NCBI GenBank assembly: GCA_025359885.1
Contig: JANYDG010000083.1
Location: 1-64,000, forward strand
Source of the DNA: Acidobacteriota bacterium
GTDB lineage: Bacteria; Acidobacteriota; Terriglobia; Terriglobales; Acidobacteriaceae
Direction of reading: 5' to 3'
DNA length: 64,000 nt
Shown here: in pieces, positions 43,870-53,456 of the stretch
Layout of the letters: the number at the start of each line of letters is the position of its first letter
Position numbering within the stretch: the first letter of the stretch is position 1
Notes under the pieces: generated by a model
The model's input: the letters and a program-made list of their open reading frames with translations, nothing else
What the model was told of the DNA's origin: nothing
Database searches by the model: none
Made by a program: the position numbers and the translations under genes

Positions 43870-45879
43870 CTATACGGCCATTGCTGCGAGGCGGGTCAGG
43901 GTCAGCACAGTGATGTCATCATCCTGCCCGAAGGCAACGGCGGCGGCGGTGGCCTGCTCAGCGCTGGGTTTGGAAGCGAAGAGCAACTTGAGACGGTCGA
44001 AACTGTAGAGTTCGCCAGATGGGTTGCGGGCCTCGAGCAGGCCGTCGGTGTAGAGCGAGAGCTGATCGGTGGCGCCGATGTGCGTAGTCAGTTCTTCATA
44101 AAGGATTCCGGTGGTGAGCCCGAGTGGTAGTGAGCCTGGCAGGTCAAATTCGCTGCCATTGATAAACGGCGGGGTGTGGCCGGCACTGGCCATGGTGCAT
44201 CGGCCGTCCGCGTCGATGAGAATCGCAATGGCGGTGGCGAACCCGCCCTGGAGGCGGCCAAGCAGTTGCTCATTGAGGGCAGTCAGCAGTTCTCCGGGAC
44301 CAGACACGGACATGGCAAGAGTGCGCACGGTGCCTACGATAAGAGACACGGCCATGGATGCCTTCAAGCCCTTGCCACTGACATCGCCGAGGATAGTCAG
44401 GGTCTGTTTTTGGTCGATTGCAATGACCTGGAAGAAGTCACCACCGACTTCAAGGGCGGGCTTATACGCGCTGGTAAGGGTGAAGCCGGGGATGGTGGGC
44501 AGGGCGTCGGGGATGAGGACGTGCTGGAGCTCGCGGGCGTGGGCAAACTCCTGCTCAAGCTGGAGGCGGCGGGTGTTGGACTCCTGCTGAAAGCGGAAGA
44601 CCGAGTAGATGATGGTCAGCAGAAGCAGGGTATTGGCTAGAATTTCGACCGTGAATGAGTTGCCGTTGATGGTGAAAAGGGATGCGTCGAGGCTGTTGCC
44701 AAAAGTCCAGTTAGTGAATCTGGAACCCTGGATGCTGGCCACGCGAACGGCCTGAATCATGCCGGTAAGGAAGGCAGCGACGGCGACCGGCCAGCGCGTC
44801 GCGTCAAGGCGCTTGCGCAGGGCAAATCCGACGAGGACGAGGGGGAATATCTCGAGGGTGGTTGAAACGGTCGTGAGAAGGGCATCGGTCCCCGACACCC
44901 AGGCTTTGCTGGCGTCAAAGGTGTTGACCAACCCGTCGAGGCAAGTGGTGACGAACTGGACGCTGGAGAGGATACGTGTCCAGCGGGCAAGACCACGCCG
45001 CTCATTGAGCATGAGGAGGTAGAGGAGCAGGAACCAGACAGAAATATCCTGGAGACCGAGCCATGGCTGCATCCACGCGAGTGCGCCGTCGTACGAGATG
45101 GGCAAGCGGCTTTCGGCCAGAATTTTTACCGCCACTGCACTCAAGGAGAAAATCGCCATCCAGAACGGCACGGGTTGGGTGCGATTGCGCAGCCACGTGA
45201 GCAGGCTGAGCACCATGACAAGGGCGTACAGGGCCTGTAATCCATAGTTGAATTGATTGCGGCGCAGCCAGCTGTAGTTCAGCTCTGCCTGACGGCTGGC
45301 AATGGCAGAGGGGCTGCCGACAACAGGCGCATCGTAGAGCCCGCCCATTTCAGAGGAATCAAACGAGTTGAGCGGTCCCTTCCAGACGCGAATGGCGAGT
45401 ACGCCGTCGCGGACAGGCCCGAGGCCGAAGGTCTGCGGCGGCTGCGGATAGTAGAAGACAGGGTGAGGCGGCAACTTGCCATTTCTTCCGACGAGGATGC
45501 CGTTCCAGTAGAGCTCGTAGGCATCGTCGATGCGGAGGATGAGAAGCGAGGTGTCGGGCGAGGCTCCCGGTGCCTGTTCAATATGCAGGCGGCGGCGGTA
45601 CCAGGCGTAGCCGGTGTAGGAGGGATGCCCCTGCGCGCCCCAGGGGTCCGTGGGGCGGATTGTCTCCCAGCCGGCCTGCCCTGCCGTGTCATGGATGTTG
45701 GGTGCGGCCCACGCCAGATCGTCCCCGATGTGAAATTGCCAGGGACCATCGAGGGGAGCCAGCCCTTTGCCCAGGCCGGTGATCGACAGAACGGGTGGGG
45801 GCGACGGGGCAGTCGCAAAAGACACGCTCGCGCCGACGATCCACAGCAACAGGAGGAGGCGGACACGACGCAAAGGCAT
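43870..45879 (-). CDS. Membrane-anchored SpoIIE family protein phosphatase (copy 2)
   Basis: The 669-residue paralogue of the downstream gene has the same order: signal peptide, periplasmic sensor-like domain (GPWQFHIGDDL, AWYRRRLHIEQ, DAYELYWNGILVGRNGKLP), a seven-helix membrane part, a short coiled coil and a PP2C domain (ILGDVSGKGLKASMAVSLI, SLYTDGLLEARN, GQDDDITVLTL). The sensor domains have diverged most, suggesting different input signals but a common type of target. It is the first gene of a two-gene minus-strand unit and is divergent from folD. Confidence 0.9.
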   Translation of the reverse strand: MPLRRVRLLLLLWIVGASVSFATAPSPPPVLSITGLGKGLAPLDGPWQFHIGDDLAWAAPNIHDTAGQAGWETIRPTDPWGAQGHPSYTGYAWYRRRLHIEQAPGASPDTSLLILRIDDAYELYWNGILVGRNGKLPPHPVFYYPQPPQTFGLGPVRDGVLAIRVWKGPLNSFDSSEMGGLYDAPVVGSPSAIASRQAELNYSWLRRNQFNYGLQALYALVMVLSLLTWLRNRTQPVPFWMAIFSLSAVAVKILAESRLPISYDGALAWMQPWLGLQDISVWFLLLYLLMLNERRGLARWTRILSSVQFVTTCLDGLVNTFDASKAWVSGTDALLTTVSTTLEIFPLVLVGFALRKRLDATRWPVAVAAFLTGMIQAVRVASIQGSRFTNWTFGNSLDASLFTINGNSFTVEILANTLLLLTIIYSVFRFQQESNTRRLQLEQEFAHARELQHVLIPDALPTIPGFTLTSAYKPALEVGGDFFQVIAIDQKQTLTILGDVSGKGLKASMAVSLIVGTVRTLAMSVSGPGELLTALNEQLLGRLQGGFATAIAILIDADGRCTMASAGHTPPFINGSEFDLPGSLPLGLTTGILYEELTTHIGATDQLSLYTDGLLEARNPSGELYSFDRLKLLFASKPSAEQATAAAVAFGQDDDITVLTLTRLAAMAV

Positions 45880-45970
45880 GCGGCAAGCATACCTTGCTCC
45901 CTGTCATGCCAAGCAAGAGCATTCTGCCGGAGTAGTTGGTAGGATTGCTAGTTGGGAGTGGGAGATTTCG

Positions 45971-46915
45971 ATGAGCAGAATTCTGGACGGAGCGGCCATT
46001 GCGGCGGAGATCAAGGCTGAGGTTGCCGCGGAGGTGAGTCAGCTTGCGGCGCAGGGCATTCGGCCCGGCCTGGCAGCGGTGCTGGTGGGCAACGTGGCGG
46101 CCTCTCAGATTTATGTCCGCAGCAAGGTGAAGACCTGCGCCGACCTCGGCATCTACAGCGAAATGATCACTCCCCCTGAAACCGTGACCACAGAAGAGAT
46201 GCTGGCGCTGATTGCGGATTTGAATGCGCGCGACGACATCGACGGCATCCTGATCCAGTTGCCGCTGCCAGGGCATGTCGATACCAAGCGACTGCTCGAT
46301 GCCGTCAGCCCGGATAAAGATGTCGATGGTTTTCATCCCGTAAATGCGGGTCGTTTGCAGGCTGGTCGACTTTCCGGAAAAGACTCGGCTCTGGCTCCGT
46401 GCACGCCGGCCGGGGTGATCGAGATTCTCAAGCGCAGCGGCATCGCGATCGCAGGGAAACACGCAGTCGTTGTGGGGCGCAGCGATATTGTGGGCAAGCC
46501 GGCGGCGATGCTGCTGCTGCACGAGAACGCGACGGTGACCATTTGCCACTCCAAAACGCAGGACCTGCCCTCGATCACGCGTCAGGCCGATATCCTGGTG
46601 GCGGCGATCGGGCGGGCGGGCTTTATTACGCCGGAGATGATCAAGACTGAAAAGACGGGGCCGGGCGCGACGGTGATTGATGTGGGCATCAACCGAATCA
46701 CGGAGCCTGCGGAATTTGAGCGCTTCTTTGCCGGGGACAGCAAGCGGGCGGAGAGTTTTGCAAAGCGCGGCTCGACGCTTGTGGGCGACGTGCATCCGAA
46801 GGCTTTTGCGGTAGCGGGGGCGTATACGCCGGTGCCGGGGGGTGTGGGTCCGCTGACGATTGCGATGCTGATGGCCAATACCGTGCGGGCAGCCCGCATG
46901 CGGCGGGGGCAATAG
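45971..46915 (+). CDS. folD: Bifunctional methylenetetrahydrofolate dehydrogenase/cyclohydrolase
   Basis: From ATG 45971 the protein has 314 residues. FolD motifs are present: GNVAASQIYVRSKVKTCADL with the catalytic Lys, DGILIQLPLPGHVDTKRLLD, and the Rossmann motif VVVGRSDIVGKPAAMLLLHENATVT. It interconverts methylene-, methenyl- and formyl-tetrahydrofolate in one-carbon metabolism, supplying purine synthesis (purN at 49.5 kb uses formyl-THF). A GGGAG site precedes the ATG. The longer upstream frame from 45767 has no family match. coaE follows after 4 bp. Confidence 0.97.
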   Translation: MSRILDGAAIAAEIKAEVAAEVSQLAAQGIRPGLAAVLVGNVAASQIYVRSKVKTCADLGIYSEMITPPETVTTEEMLALIADLNARDDIDGILIQLPLPGHVDTKRLLDAVSPDKDVDGFHPVNAGRLQAGRLSGKDSALAPCTPAGVIEILKRSGIAIAGKHAVVVGRSDIVGKPAAMLLLHENATVTICHSKTQDLPSITRQADILVAAIGRAGFITPEMIKTEKTGPGATVIDVGINRITEPAEFERFFAGDSKRAESFAKRGSTLVGDVHPKAFAVAGAYTPVPGGVGPLTIAMLMANTVRAARMRRGQ

Positions 46916-46919
46916 GCAG

Positions 46920-47591
46920 ATGCTGCGCGTTGGCTTGACAGGCGGTTTAGGGAGCGGCAAGAGCACAGTGGTGAAGATGCTGCGCAAGCTCGGCGCCGAT
47001 GTAATCGAGGCTGATGAGCTGGGCCGCGCGGTCATGGAGCCGGGACAGCATGTCTACGAAGAGATTGTGGCGGATTTCGGCCCAGAGGTGGTGCGCGCTG
47101 ACGGCACTTTGGACCGCGCGCGCCTGGCAGAAATGGCTTTTCGCGGCGGGCGACTGGATGAACTGAACGCGATTGTGCATCCGGCGGTGATTGCGGCCCA
47201 GGGGGACTGGATGCGGCAGATTTTCGCACGTAATCACGAGGCGATTGCCGTCGTCGAGTCGGCCTTGATCTTTGAAGTGGAGCGGGATGCGATACAGCGA
47301 GGCGATTCAGAGGGGCTGCTGACCTATTGGCGGCGCCGGTTTGACCGGGTAATCGTGGTGACAGCTCCGGATGAACTGAAAATTGCGCGGTATGTGGCTC
47401 GCCTATCGCCCTCGGGTTGGAGTGAGGCGATTGCTGCCGATGCGCGATCCCGACTATCACGGCAGATGACGGACGCAGAAAAGGTGGCCCGTGCCGACGA
47501 TGTGCTTGAAAATGCCGGTTCTCTCGCAGAATTGCAGAAAAAAGTTGACGTAGTGTGGGCGCAACTGCTGGCGGTCGGCAACAAATCCTGA
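46920..47591 (+). CDS. coaE: Dephospho-CoA kinase
   Basis: The 223-residue kinase has the P-loop GLTGGLGSGKSTVVKML, the acceptor-binding DELGR motif and an ATP-lid region (RARLAEMAFRGGRLDELNAI). It catalyses the last step of CoA synthesis, adding the 3'-phosphate to dephospho-CoA. panB and panC for the start of that pathway lie at 54.3-56.0 kb. It begins 4 bp after folD and is probably in the same transcript. Confidence 0.95.
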   Translation: MLRVGLTGGLGSGKSTVVKMLRKLGADVIEADELGRAVMEPGQHVYEEIVADFGPEVVRADGTLDRARLAEMAFRGGRLDELNAIVHPAVIAAQGDWMRQIFARNHEAIAVVESALIFEVERDAIQRGDSEGLLTYWRRRFDRVIVVTAPDELKIARYVARLSPSGWSEAIAADARSRLSRQMTDAEKVARADDVLENAGSLAELQKKVDVVWAQLLAVGNKS

Positions 47592-47691
47592 GCGAAAGAG
47601 TTATTACAATACAGTCAGGAAAATCCGCTTTTGGGCAGAAAATTTGCGCTCAGGAGATGCAGGCGGATTTCATGCAGGAACGGAAAGGTAA

Positions 47692-48852
47692 ATGGAGCCT
47701 ATGAGATTTCGTCGGTTTTTATTGATTGTTTTGCTGGTTGGTGGATTCTGGCTGGTGACGACTCATTTGCCGGAGGGGCTGAGCCACCTGCATTTCATGG
47801 GCGCGAGTGGAGTCAAGTCGCCGCTGGATTTGACGGAGGCACAGGCGGCTCCCGAATATGACGCCGAGGAACAAAACAATATCGCGGTCTACAAGAAGGC
47901 TCTGCCTTCGGTGGTGAATATCACCTCGACGGCGATGACCTTTAACTTTTTTTATGGGCAGGTGCCGCAGCAAGGTCAGGGGTCAGGATTCATTCTCGAC
48001 AAGGCGGGGCACGTGCTGACCAATTTTCATGTGATTGCCGACGCCAACCGGATTGAAGTGATGACCAGCGACAAGCATCACTACAAGGCCACAATCGTGG
48101 GCAAGGATACGGTGCACGACCTGGCGCTGTTGCAGATCAACGCGCCAAATCTGCAGCCGGTGACGCTTTCTGATTCGACGGGGCTGGTAGTGGGGCAAAA
48201 GGTGTATGCGATCGGGAACCCGTTTGGGCTGAGCGGAACGATGACGCGGGGCATCATCAGCTCGATCCGGTCGATTCGAGGGCCGGAGGGAGCGCCGATT
48301 GAGGACGCGATCCAAACGGACGCGGCGATCAACCCGGGAAACTCAGGCGGGCCGCTGCTCAATTCTCGCGGCGAAGTGATTGGCATCAACACGCTCATCG
48401 CGTCGAACGGGGCTGAGCAGAGCTCGGGAATTGGGTTTGCGATTCCAGTGAACACGGCGAAAGCGGTGCTGGGCGATCTGACCAAATATGGGCGCGTGCG
48501 GCGGCCTTCGCTCGGCATTGTGTCGCTGGCCATCAGCCCTGAACTTGCAGACCAGATGGGTTTGCCGGCGGAGTCTGGGGTGCTGGTGCAAAAGGTGGTT
48601 CCGGGAGGGGCGGCGGATCGGGCAGGGCTGAAAGGCGGCAACCAGCAGGCGTATCTGGGCAATGAGCCCATCATGCTGGGTGGCGACCTGATCGTCGACA
48701 TCGACGGCAAAGAGGTCACCGATACCTCTGACATCACCGTGATTACCGACAAGCACCAGCCCGGCGATACGGTAAGCGTGACCGTGTATCGAGGCCGCAA
48801 AAAGCTTACGGTGCGGTTGACCCTTGGGGATACGAAGGAAGTGAATACATAA
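47692..48852 (+). CDS. HtrA/DegP-type trypsin-like serine protease with PDZ domain
   Basis: The 386-residue protein has an N-terminal membrane anchor or uncleaved signal (FLLIVLLVGGFWLVTTHL) and a chymotrypsin-fold protease domain. The triad is His in VLTNFHVIADANR, Asp in DTVHDLALLQI and Ser in NPGNSGGPLLN. One PDZ domain fills the last 110 residues (GVLVQKVVPGGAADRAGLKG). It is a periplasmic quality-control protease. ATG at 47701 is an alternative start. Confidence 0.94.
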   Translation: MEPMRFRRFLLIVLLVGGFWLVTTHLPEGLSHLHFMGASGVKSPLDLTEAQAAPEYDAEEQNNIAVYKKALPSVVNITSTAMTFNFFYGQVPQQGQGSGFILDKAGHVLTNFHVIADANRIEVMTSDKHHYKATIVGKDTVHDLALLQINAPNLQPVTLSDSTGLVVGQKVYAIGNPFGLSGTMTRGIISSIRSIRGPEGAPIEDAIQTDAAINPGNSGGPLLNSRGEVIGINTLIASNGAEQSSGIGFAIPVNTAKAVLGDLTKYGRVRRPSLGIVSLAISPELADQMGLPAESGVLVQKVVPGGAADRAGLKGGNQQAYLGNEPIMLGGDLIVDIDGKEVTDTSDITVITDKHQPGDTVSVTVYRGRKKLTVRLTLGDTKEVNT

Positions 48853-48860
48853 AATCCGAA

Positions 48861-48894
48861 TGCCGGGCGGCTCCTGGTTTGAAGCGGCCCGGCA
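48861..48894. terminator. Hairpin after the htrA-like gene
   Basis: TGCCGGGC (48861-48868) pairs with GCCCGGCA (48887-48894), extended by GCT/AGC inside. No clear T tract follows, so terminator activity is uncertain. Confidence 0.4.
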
Positions 48895-48907
48895 GTTCCC
48901 TGCCCCC

Positions 48908-49186
48908 TTAGAACTTGACGCCGAGGGACTCAAGGAATTTCTTGACGTCGGGCCAGACGACTTTGAGGTCGTTGGCGGTTTGAATATCCAGTGCGATATT
49001 CAGTGGGTTTGTGATCACGCCCGAGAGCTCCACCAGCGGCCTCTCGGCGGCCGAAACCAGCGTAGCCAGTGCGGCGACCACGGCGGGTGCTGCGTTCAGC
49101 GCACCGTGCGCATTGCCCAGCCACTTGAGCATGTCAGATGCGGCAATTTCAATTCCCTTTTCAACATTCACCAGGATGTTGGCCAT
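48908..49186 (-). CDS. Hypothetical small Ala/Val-rich protein
   Basis: The 92-residue protein opens MANILVNVEKGIEIAASDML and continues with a helix-forming Ala/Val stretch (ALNAAPAVVAALATLVSAAE) and a C-terminal VWPDVKKFLESLGVKF. No family is recognised. It is convergent with the htrA-like gene and separated from purN by a 336-bp gap. Codon positions look like a real gene, but function is unknown. Confidence 0.55.
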   Translation of the reverse strand: MANILVNVEKGIEIAASDMLKWLGNAHGALNAAPAVVAALATLVSAAERPLVELSGVITNPLNIALDIQTANDLKVVWPDVKKFLESLGVKF

Positions 49187-49522
49187 CGCGATTTGTACCT
49201 CATTCTGCCGAAGCGAACCCTCTTGGAGTTGTTCCGGCCTTCATTTCAAGTTTTGATTTCCTGCCTTGTTTCCCGCCTTGATTTGGCCGTGGACACACGC
49301 ACGTCAGTCGGCTCTTCAGCTCCTGGTGTCGCACACCGATTCAAGCACTTTTGGGGGAGGGCTCAGGAGCTGCCAGCTTGCGGCTAGGATTGTGTGTCGC
49401 CGGCCAGTTCCTAGAGTAGGCTGAACGCGAATATAATCGGCAACGTCACGCAATCAATTTAAGTCTATTGCTTTGTTCTATTTAAGTGACAATTCGAGGG
49501 ACTCTCAGCTTGACAAGAAAGC
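49187..49522. other. Intergenic region with inverted and direct repeats
   Basis: AGCTCCTG (49318-49325) and CAGGAGCT (49364-49371) form an inverted repeat. ATTTAAGT occurs twice, near 49457 and 49480. A degenerate CCTGCCTTGTTT/CCCGCCTTGATT repeat lies near 49260-49283. No gene was supported. Confidence 0.35.
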
Positions 49523-50170
49523 CTATGCTTCGGGATTGAGGACGTAGCGACGTCCCGCAAAACCATATTTGCCGGAGACGACCCTGAGAATGGCCTCAGG
49601 ATAGGCCTGGTGTTCTTCGATGAGGATGCGTTCGGCGAGGGTATGCGCGTCGTCGGTTTCGTGTACATGGATGACGCGCTGGAGGATGATGACGCCGTGG
49701 TCGAGATGCTCATCGACGAAGTGAACGGTACATCCGGCGACCTTGCAGCCGTAGTCAAAGGCCTGGGTCTGGGCGTCGAGGCCGGGAAAGGCGGGCAGCA
49801 GCGAAGGATGGATATTGAGGATTTTGTTGGGGAAGGCAGCAATAAACTCCGGCGAGAGCAGGCGCATATAGCCGGCGAGAATCACGAAATCGACTCCATG
49901 GTGGCGGAGGCGGGCCGCAACGTCGGCGTCATGGTCTACCCGCCTGCGGCCTTTGGAGACAAGAAGCTCGGTAGGCAGCCCCAGTGAGCGGGCAGCGGCG
50001 AGACCGGGGGCATCTTCAACGTTGGCGATGACAACGGCAATTTCAGCCAGTCCGTGGAGGCTGCCGATTTCGATGCTGCGGGCGATGGCCAGGAAGTTGG
50101 AGCCGCGGCCAGAGAGCAGGATGCCCAGCTTATGCACTGCGGCCCGGCTCATGGAAGCGGAAGCGCTCAT
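49523..50170 (-). CDS. purN: Phosphoribosylglycinamide formyltransferase
   Basis: The 215-residue enzyme transfers a formyl group from 10-formyl-THF to GAR in purine synthesis. ILLSGRGSNFLAIARS is the N-terminal phosphate-binding loop. The catalytic Asn-His-Asp set lies in ILNIHPSLLPAFPG and HFVDEHLDHGVII. Its ATG overlaps the purM stop by 4 bp, so the two genes are translationally coupled. Confidence 0.96.
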   Translation of the reverse strand: MSASASMSRAAVHKLGILLSGRGSNFLAIARSIEIGSLHGLAEIAVVIANVEDAPGLAAARSLGLPTELLVSKGRRRVDHDADVAARLRHHGVDFVILAGYMRLLSPEFIAAFPNKILNIHPSLLPAFPGLDAQTQAFDYGCKVAGCTVHFVDEHLDHGVIILQRVIHVHETDDAHTLAERILIEEHQAYPEAILRVVSGKYGFAGRRYVLNPEA

Positions 50171-51270
50171 GCGAAGTGGACCTTGGGGCCAGCCTTGTCG
50201 GTTTTGTCGCCCCTGGTGACGCGGCCGATGACATGGAATTTCTCTTCGGCACGGTTAAGCAGCGCCTTTGCCTTGGCAAACTTGTCGGCGGGCACGACGA
50301 CGATGAGGCCGATGCCCATGTTAAACGTGCGGAGCATTTCATCCTGCGGGACCTGGCCGAGTGCCTGGAGATGTTCAAAGAGGGGAAGAACAGGCCACGA
50401 ACCCAGCTCAACCTGGGCCGAAGTGCCCTTGGGCAGGATGCGAGGCAGATTTTCTGTGATGCCGCCGCCTGTGATGTGCGCCATGCCAGCAGCGAGGCCG
50501 GCATTGACCAGCTTTTGGGTGATGGCGAGATAGCTGCGATGCACCTTCATCAGGGCGGCACCAGCCTTGTCACCGATGGGTCCAACATAAGAGCTGGCCT
50601 TGTATCCAGCGACCTCAAAGAAGAGCTTGCGGGCGAGCGAATAGCCGTTGGTGTGCAGGCCGGTCGAGGGCAGGCCGATGAGCACGTCCCCGGGGACAAT
50701 GGTCGAGCCGGTGATGAGTTTAGCCTTGTCGACTGCACCGACGATGAAGCCCGCCAGATCATACTCGCCATCCTGATAGAAGCCGGGCATCTGCGCGGTT
50801 TCGCCGCCGATGAGGGCGCAGCCGTTGGCCTTGCAGCCCTCAGCGAGGCCGGTAACGACCTGTTCGATGACCGAGGGGTCGAGCTTGCCAGTGGCGAGAT
50901 AGTCGAGAAAGAAGAGCGGAGTTGCGCCCTGCACGGCGATGTCATTGACACAATGGTTCACCAGGTCTTGCCCGACCGTGTTGTGAACGCCGAGATCGAA
51001 TGCCAGCTTGAGCTTGGTTCCGACACCGTCGGCTGAGCTCACCAGGATGGGTTCAGCCCATTTCTTCAGGTCGAGCTGAAAGAGGGCTCCGAAGCCGCCG
51101 ATGCCGCCAAGGACGCTGCGGTTGAAGGTGCGCTTGGCGAGGTACTTGATGCGGTCTTTCGTACGGTCGCCCGAGGAGATATCGACCCCGGCATCGGCGT
51201 AAGTGATGGGCTTGGCGGAGGCAACAGAAGTTTTGGCAGGGACGCCGGATTTCGGGGTGGCTTTGGGCAA
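50167..51270 (-). CDS. purM: Phosphoribosylformylglycinamidine cyclo-ligase
   Basis: The 367-residue AIR synthetase has the N-terminal ATP-grasp-like fold signature YADAGVDISSGDRTKDRIKY and a glycine-rich lid (GGIGGFGALFQLDLKKW). Later motifs include DGVGTKLKLAFDLGVHNTVG, GGETAQMPGFYQDGEYDLAG and HITGGGITENLPRILP. It closes the imidazole ring in purine synthesis. The first 20 residues are Lys/Ala/Ser-rich and not conserved. It is upstream of purN in the same operon. Confidence 0.97.
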   Translation of the reverse strand: MPKATPKSGVPAKTSVASAKPITYADAGVDISSGDRTKDRIKYLAKRTFNRSVLGGIGGFGALFQLDLKKWAEPILVSSADGVGTKLKLAFDLGVHNTVGQDLVNHCVNDIAVQGATPLFFLDYLATGKLDPSVIEQVVTGLAEGCKANGCALIGGETAQMPGFYQDGEYDLAGFIVGAVDKAKLITGSTIVPGDVLIGLPSTGLHTNGYSLARKLFFEVAGYKASSYVGPIGDKAGAALMKVHRSYLAITQKLVNAGLAAGMAHITGGGITENLPRILPKGTSAQVELGSWPVLPLFEHLQALGQVPQDEMLRTFNMGIGLIVVVPADKFAKAKALLNRAEEKFHVIGRVTRGDKTDKAGPKVHFA

Positions 51271-51377
51271 GGCGGGCCTTCAGAAAACGGAGTGGATTGC
51301 GGCGCGGCAGAGCAGGCCGGAAACACTGATTCTAGCAGGTGCCTCAGTTGTAACGATGGGACGAGTGGCGCTTGAAT

Positions 51378-51848
51378 CTAGAGAAAATGCCGTCGTTCAG
51401 CGGGTGTAGGCAGAGGGCAACTGGCGTATTTTCCCCAGATGCGGTAGCGGATCCTCGCGACGAAGCGGTAGACAAGATCGCGTAATGGGCGCGGAACAAT
51501 CCGCAGGAGCACACTGATGGTCGGCCAGGGTCTCGGCAGTTCGCGCAGCATGGCAACGATGCCTGTGGTACGAACGAGAAGTCGCTCATCCGGCAGACCG
51601 GGGTGGAGAACGACGAGCAGGGTGTTGGGGCTGAGTGCGCCAAAGTTGAAGCGAGCGAGCAGCGCCGCGACCAGGGGTGATTCTGAAGGGGTAAAACGCA
51701 GGCGGTCATTCTTGTCGCGCTGAATGAACCAACGAATGGAGCGATTGCAGAAGCCGCAATAGCCGTCATAGATCACGAGTAGGCGGTCTTCGAGACCGGG
51801 GAACTCGGGCGGCTTCGGTTGGCGGGTTGGCTGCGCAATCACCATCAC
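51378..51848 (-). CDS. DCC (DUF393) family thiol-disulfide oxidoreductase-like protein
   Basis: The 156-residue protein has the family signature [20 protein letters not shown], which contains a thioredoxin-like CxxC (YCGFC), and a second block [23 protein letters not shown] proteins are small predicted redox enzymes of unknown substrate. It lies upstream of purM on the same strand but with 107 bp between, and is divergent from hemL. Confidence 0.85.
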   Translation of the reverse strand: MMVIAQPTRQPKPPEFPGLEDRLLVIYDGYCGFCNRSIRWFIQRDKNDRLRFTPSESPLVAALLARFNFGALSPNTLLVVLHPGLPDERLLVRTTGIVAMLRELPRPWPTISVLLRIVPRPLRDLVYRFVARIRYRIWGKYASCPLPTPAERRHFL

Positions 51849-51920
51849 TTGATTGATGGTAGCCGAGTTGCTCAGGATTCAGCATGGCAAGCTTTTATAG
51901 TGATGAAAGGTGAATCGAGA

Positions 51921-53219
51921 ATGAGCGAAATGAATCGAGAGCAGTCACGGGCGTTGCAGACGCGGGCCGAGGGGTTGTTTCCGGGCGGAGTCAATTCGCC
52001 GGTGCGGGGATTCCGGTCAGTTGGAGGGGAGCCGCCCTTTGTGGCGCGGGCCGAAGGGGCCTATCTCTTTGATGCTGACGGCAATCGTTACATTGACTAC
52101 TTCGGGTCGTGGGGACCGATGATTCTGGGTCACGCGTTTCCAGCGGCGGTTGAAGCGATCGAGCTTGCGGCGCGGCATTCGGCGAGTTTTGGGGCTTCGA
52201 CAGCCGCTGAGGGCGATTTGGCTGAGCTGGTCATGGCATGTTACCCGGCGATTGAGCGAATGCGCTTTGTCAGCTCGGGAACCGAGGCAACGATGTCGGC
52301 TATCCGGCTGGCGCGGGCTGCGACGGGGCGCAAGCTGATTTTGAAATTTGAAGGCTGCTATCACGGGCACTCTGACGGGCTGCTGGTCAAGGCCGGTTCG
52401 GGAGTGGCGACCCTGGGAATTCCCGGCTCGGCGGGGGTGCCGGAAGAGATTGCGCAACTGACGCTGGCCTTGCCGTACAACGATCTCGCGGTTGTGGAGA
52501 CGGCTTTCGCCGAGCATCCCGACGAAATTGCCTGCATTATTCTGGAGCCGGTCGTGGGCAACGCTGGATGCATTGCACCCGCAGATGGGTACCTCCAGGG
52601 CTTGCGGCGGATTACTGCCGAAAATGGCGCGCTGTTGATTGTGGACGAAGTGATGACCGGCTTCCGCCTCGCTCTCGGCGGCGCACTGGAGCTGTATGGC
52701 GTGGACGCCGATCTGGTTACGCTGGGCAAAATCATCGGTGGTGGGTTGCCCTGCGGCGCATTTGGCGGCAAACGCCAGTTCATGGAGCTGCTGGCGCCAC
52801 TCGGCCCGGTCTATCAGGCCGGAACACTGAGCGGTAACCCGCTGGCTATGGCTGCCGGGCTGGCCACGGTTGGCTATTTGCAGACAAACGCAATTTCGAT
52901 TTATCCACGGCTGGATGCAGTTTCAAAGGCGGTAGCCGAGGGGGTCGCAGCAGAGGCGGCGCGGGCCGGGGTGCCGATCACTCTCAATCGCGTGGGCTCG
53001 ATGTGGACATGGTTTTTCACCGGATCGCCGGTCGAGAATTACGACGACGCAGCGAAAAGCGATACGGCGGCCTTTGGGCGCTTTCACCGGGCGATGCTCG
53101 ATGCGGGAGTTTGGCTGCCGCCATCGCAGTTTGAAGCGATGTTTCTGGGGACGGCGCATGGGTCGGCTGAGGTGGAGGCGACACTTGCGGCGGCGCGGGG
53201 GGCGTTTGCAACGCTCTGA
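51921..53219 (+). CDS. hemL: Glutamate-1-semialdehyde 2,1-aminomutase
   Basis: From ATG 51921 the protein has 432 residues. PLP-enzyme motifs of GSA aminomutase are clear: [47 protein letters not shown], and the PLP-binding Lys in [17 protein letters not shown]. It makes 5-aminolevulinate for heme from glutamate semialdehyde. A GAAAGGTGA ribosome-binding site lies upstream; the longer frame from 51819 overlaps the DCC gene and is not family-like. The stop codon overlaps a 12-nt tandem repeat. Confidence 0.96.
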   Translation: MSEMNREQSRALQTRAEGLFPGGVNSPVRGFRSVGGEPPFVARAEGAYLFDADGNRYIDYFGSWGPMILGHAFPAAVEAIELAARHSASFGASTAAEGDLAELVMACYPAIERMRFVSSGTEATMSAIRLARAATGRKLILKFEGCYHGHSDGLLVKAGSGVATLGIPGSAGVPEEIAQLTLALPYNDLAVVETAFAEHPDEIACIILEPVVGNAGCIAPADGYLQGLRRITAENGALLIVDEVMTGFRLALGGALELYGVDADLVTLGKIIGGGLPCGAFGGKRQFMELLAPLGPVYQAGTLSGNPLAMAAGLATVGYLQTNAISIYPRLDAVSKAVAEGVAAEAARAGVPITLNRVGSMWTWFFTGSPVENYDDAAKSDTAAFGRFHRAMLDAGVWLPPSQFEAMFLGTAHGSAEVEATLAAARGAFATL

Positions 53220-53253
53220 GTCCCAAATCGAGTCCCAGATCGAGTCCCCGATC
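53218..53253. repeat. Three-unit 12-nt tandem repeat at the hemL stop codon
   Basis: Units GAGTCCCAAATC, GAGTCCCAGATC and GAGTCCCCGATC begin inside the hemL TGA (53217-53219). A decayed CAAGCC unit follows. Confidence 0.85.
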
Positions 53254-53456
53254 CAAGCCGAGCAACGGGCGATCTGTACTCAATAGGCGGCGGAATTCAC
53301 GCCCGCAATCGCAGTTACCAGGACTGGGTTCGCAATCTCAACAAAGGGATTGCTCCCGATCAACGGCCGACGCCATCGGCCTACTTCAGAGACAACAGGA
53401 TGGTACATCGGGTGTGGAGAGTCGTTTTCAGCAAGAGGTCAGGAAGACTGGAGGCA

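Noticed and set aside
45767-45970. Upstream extension of folD
   Set aside because: It overlaps the divergent phosphatase gene and has no FolD homology; ATG 45971 has a good ribosome-binding site.
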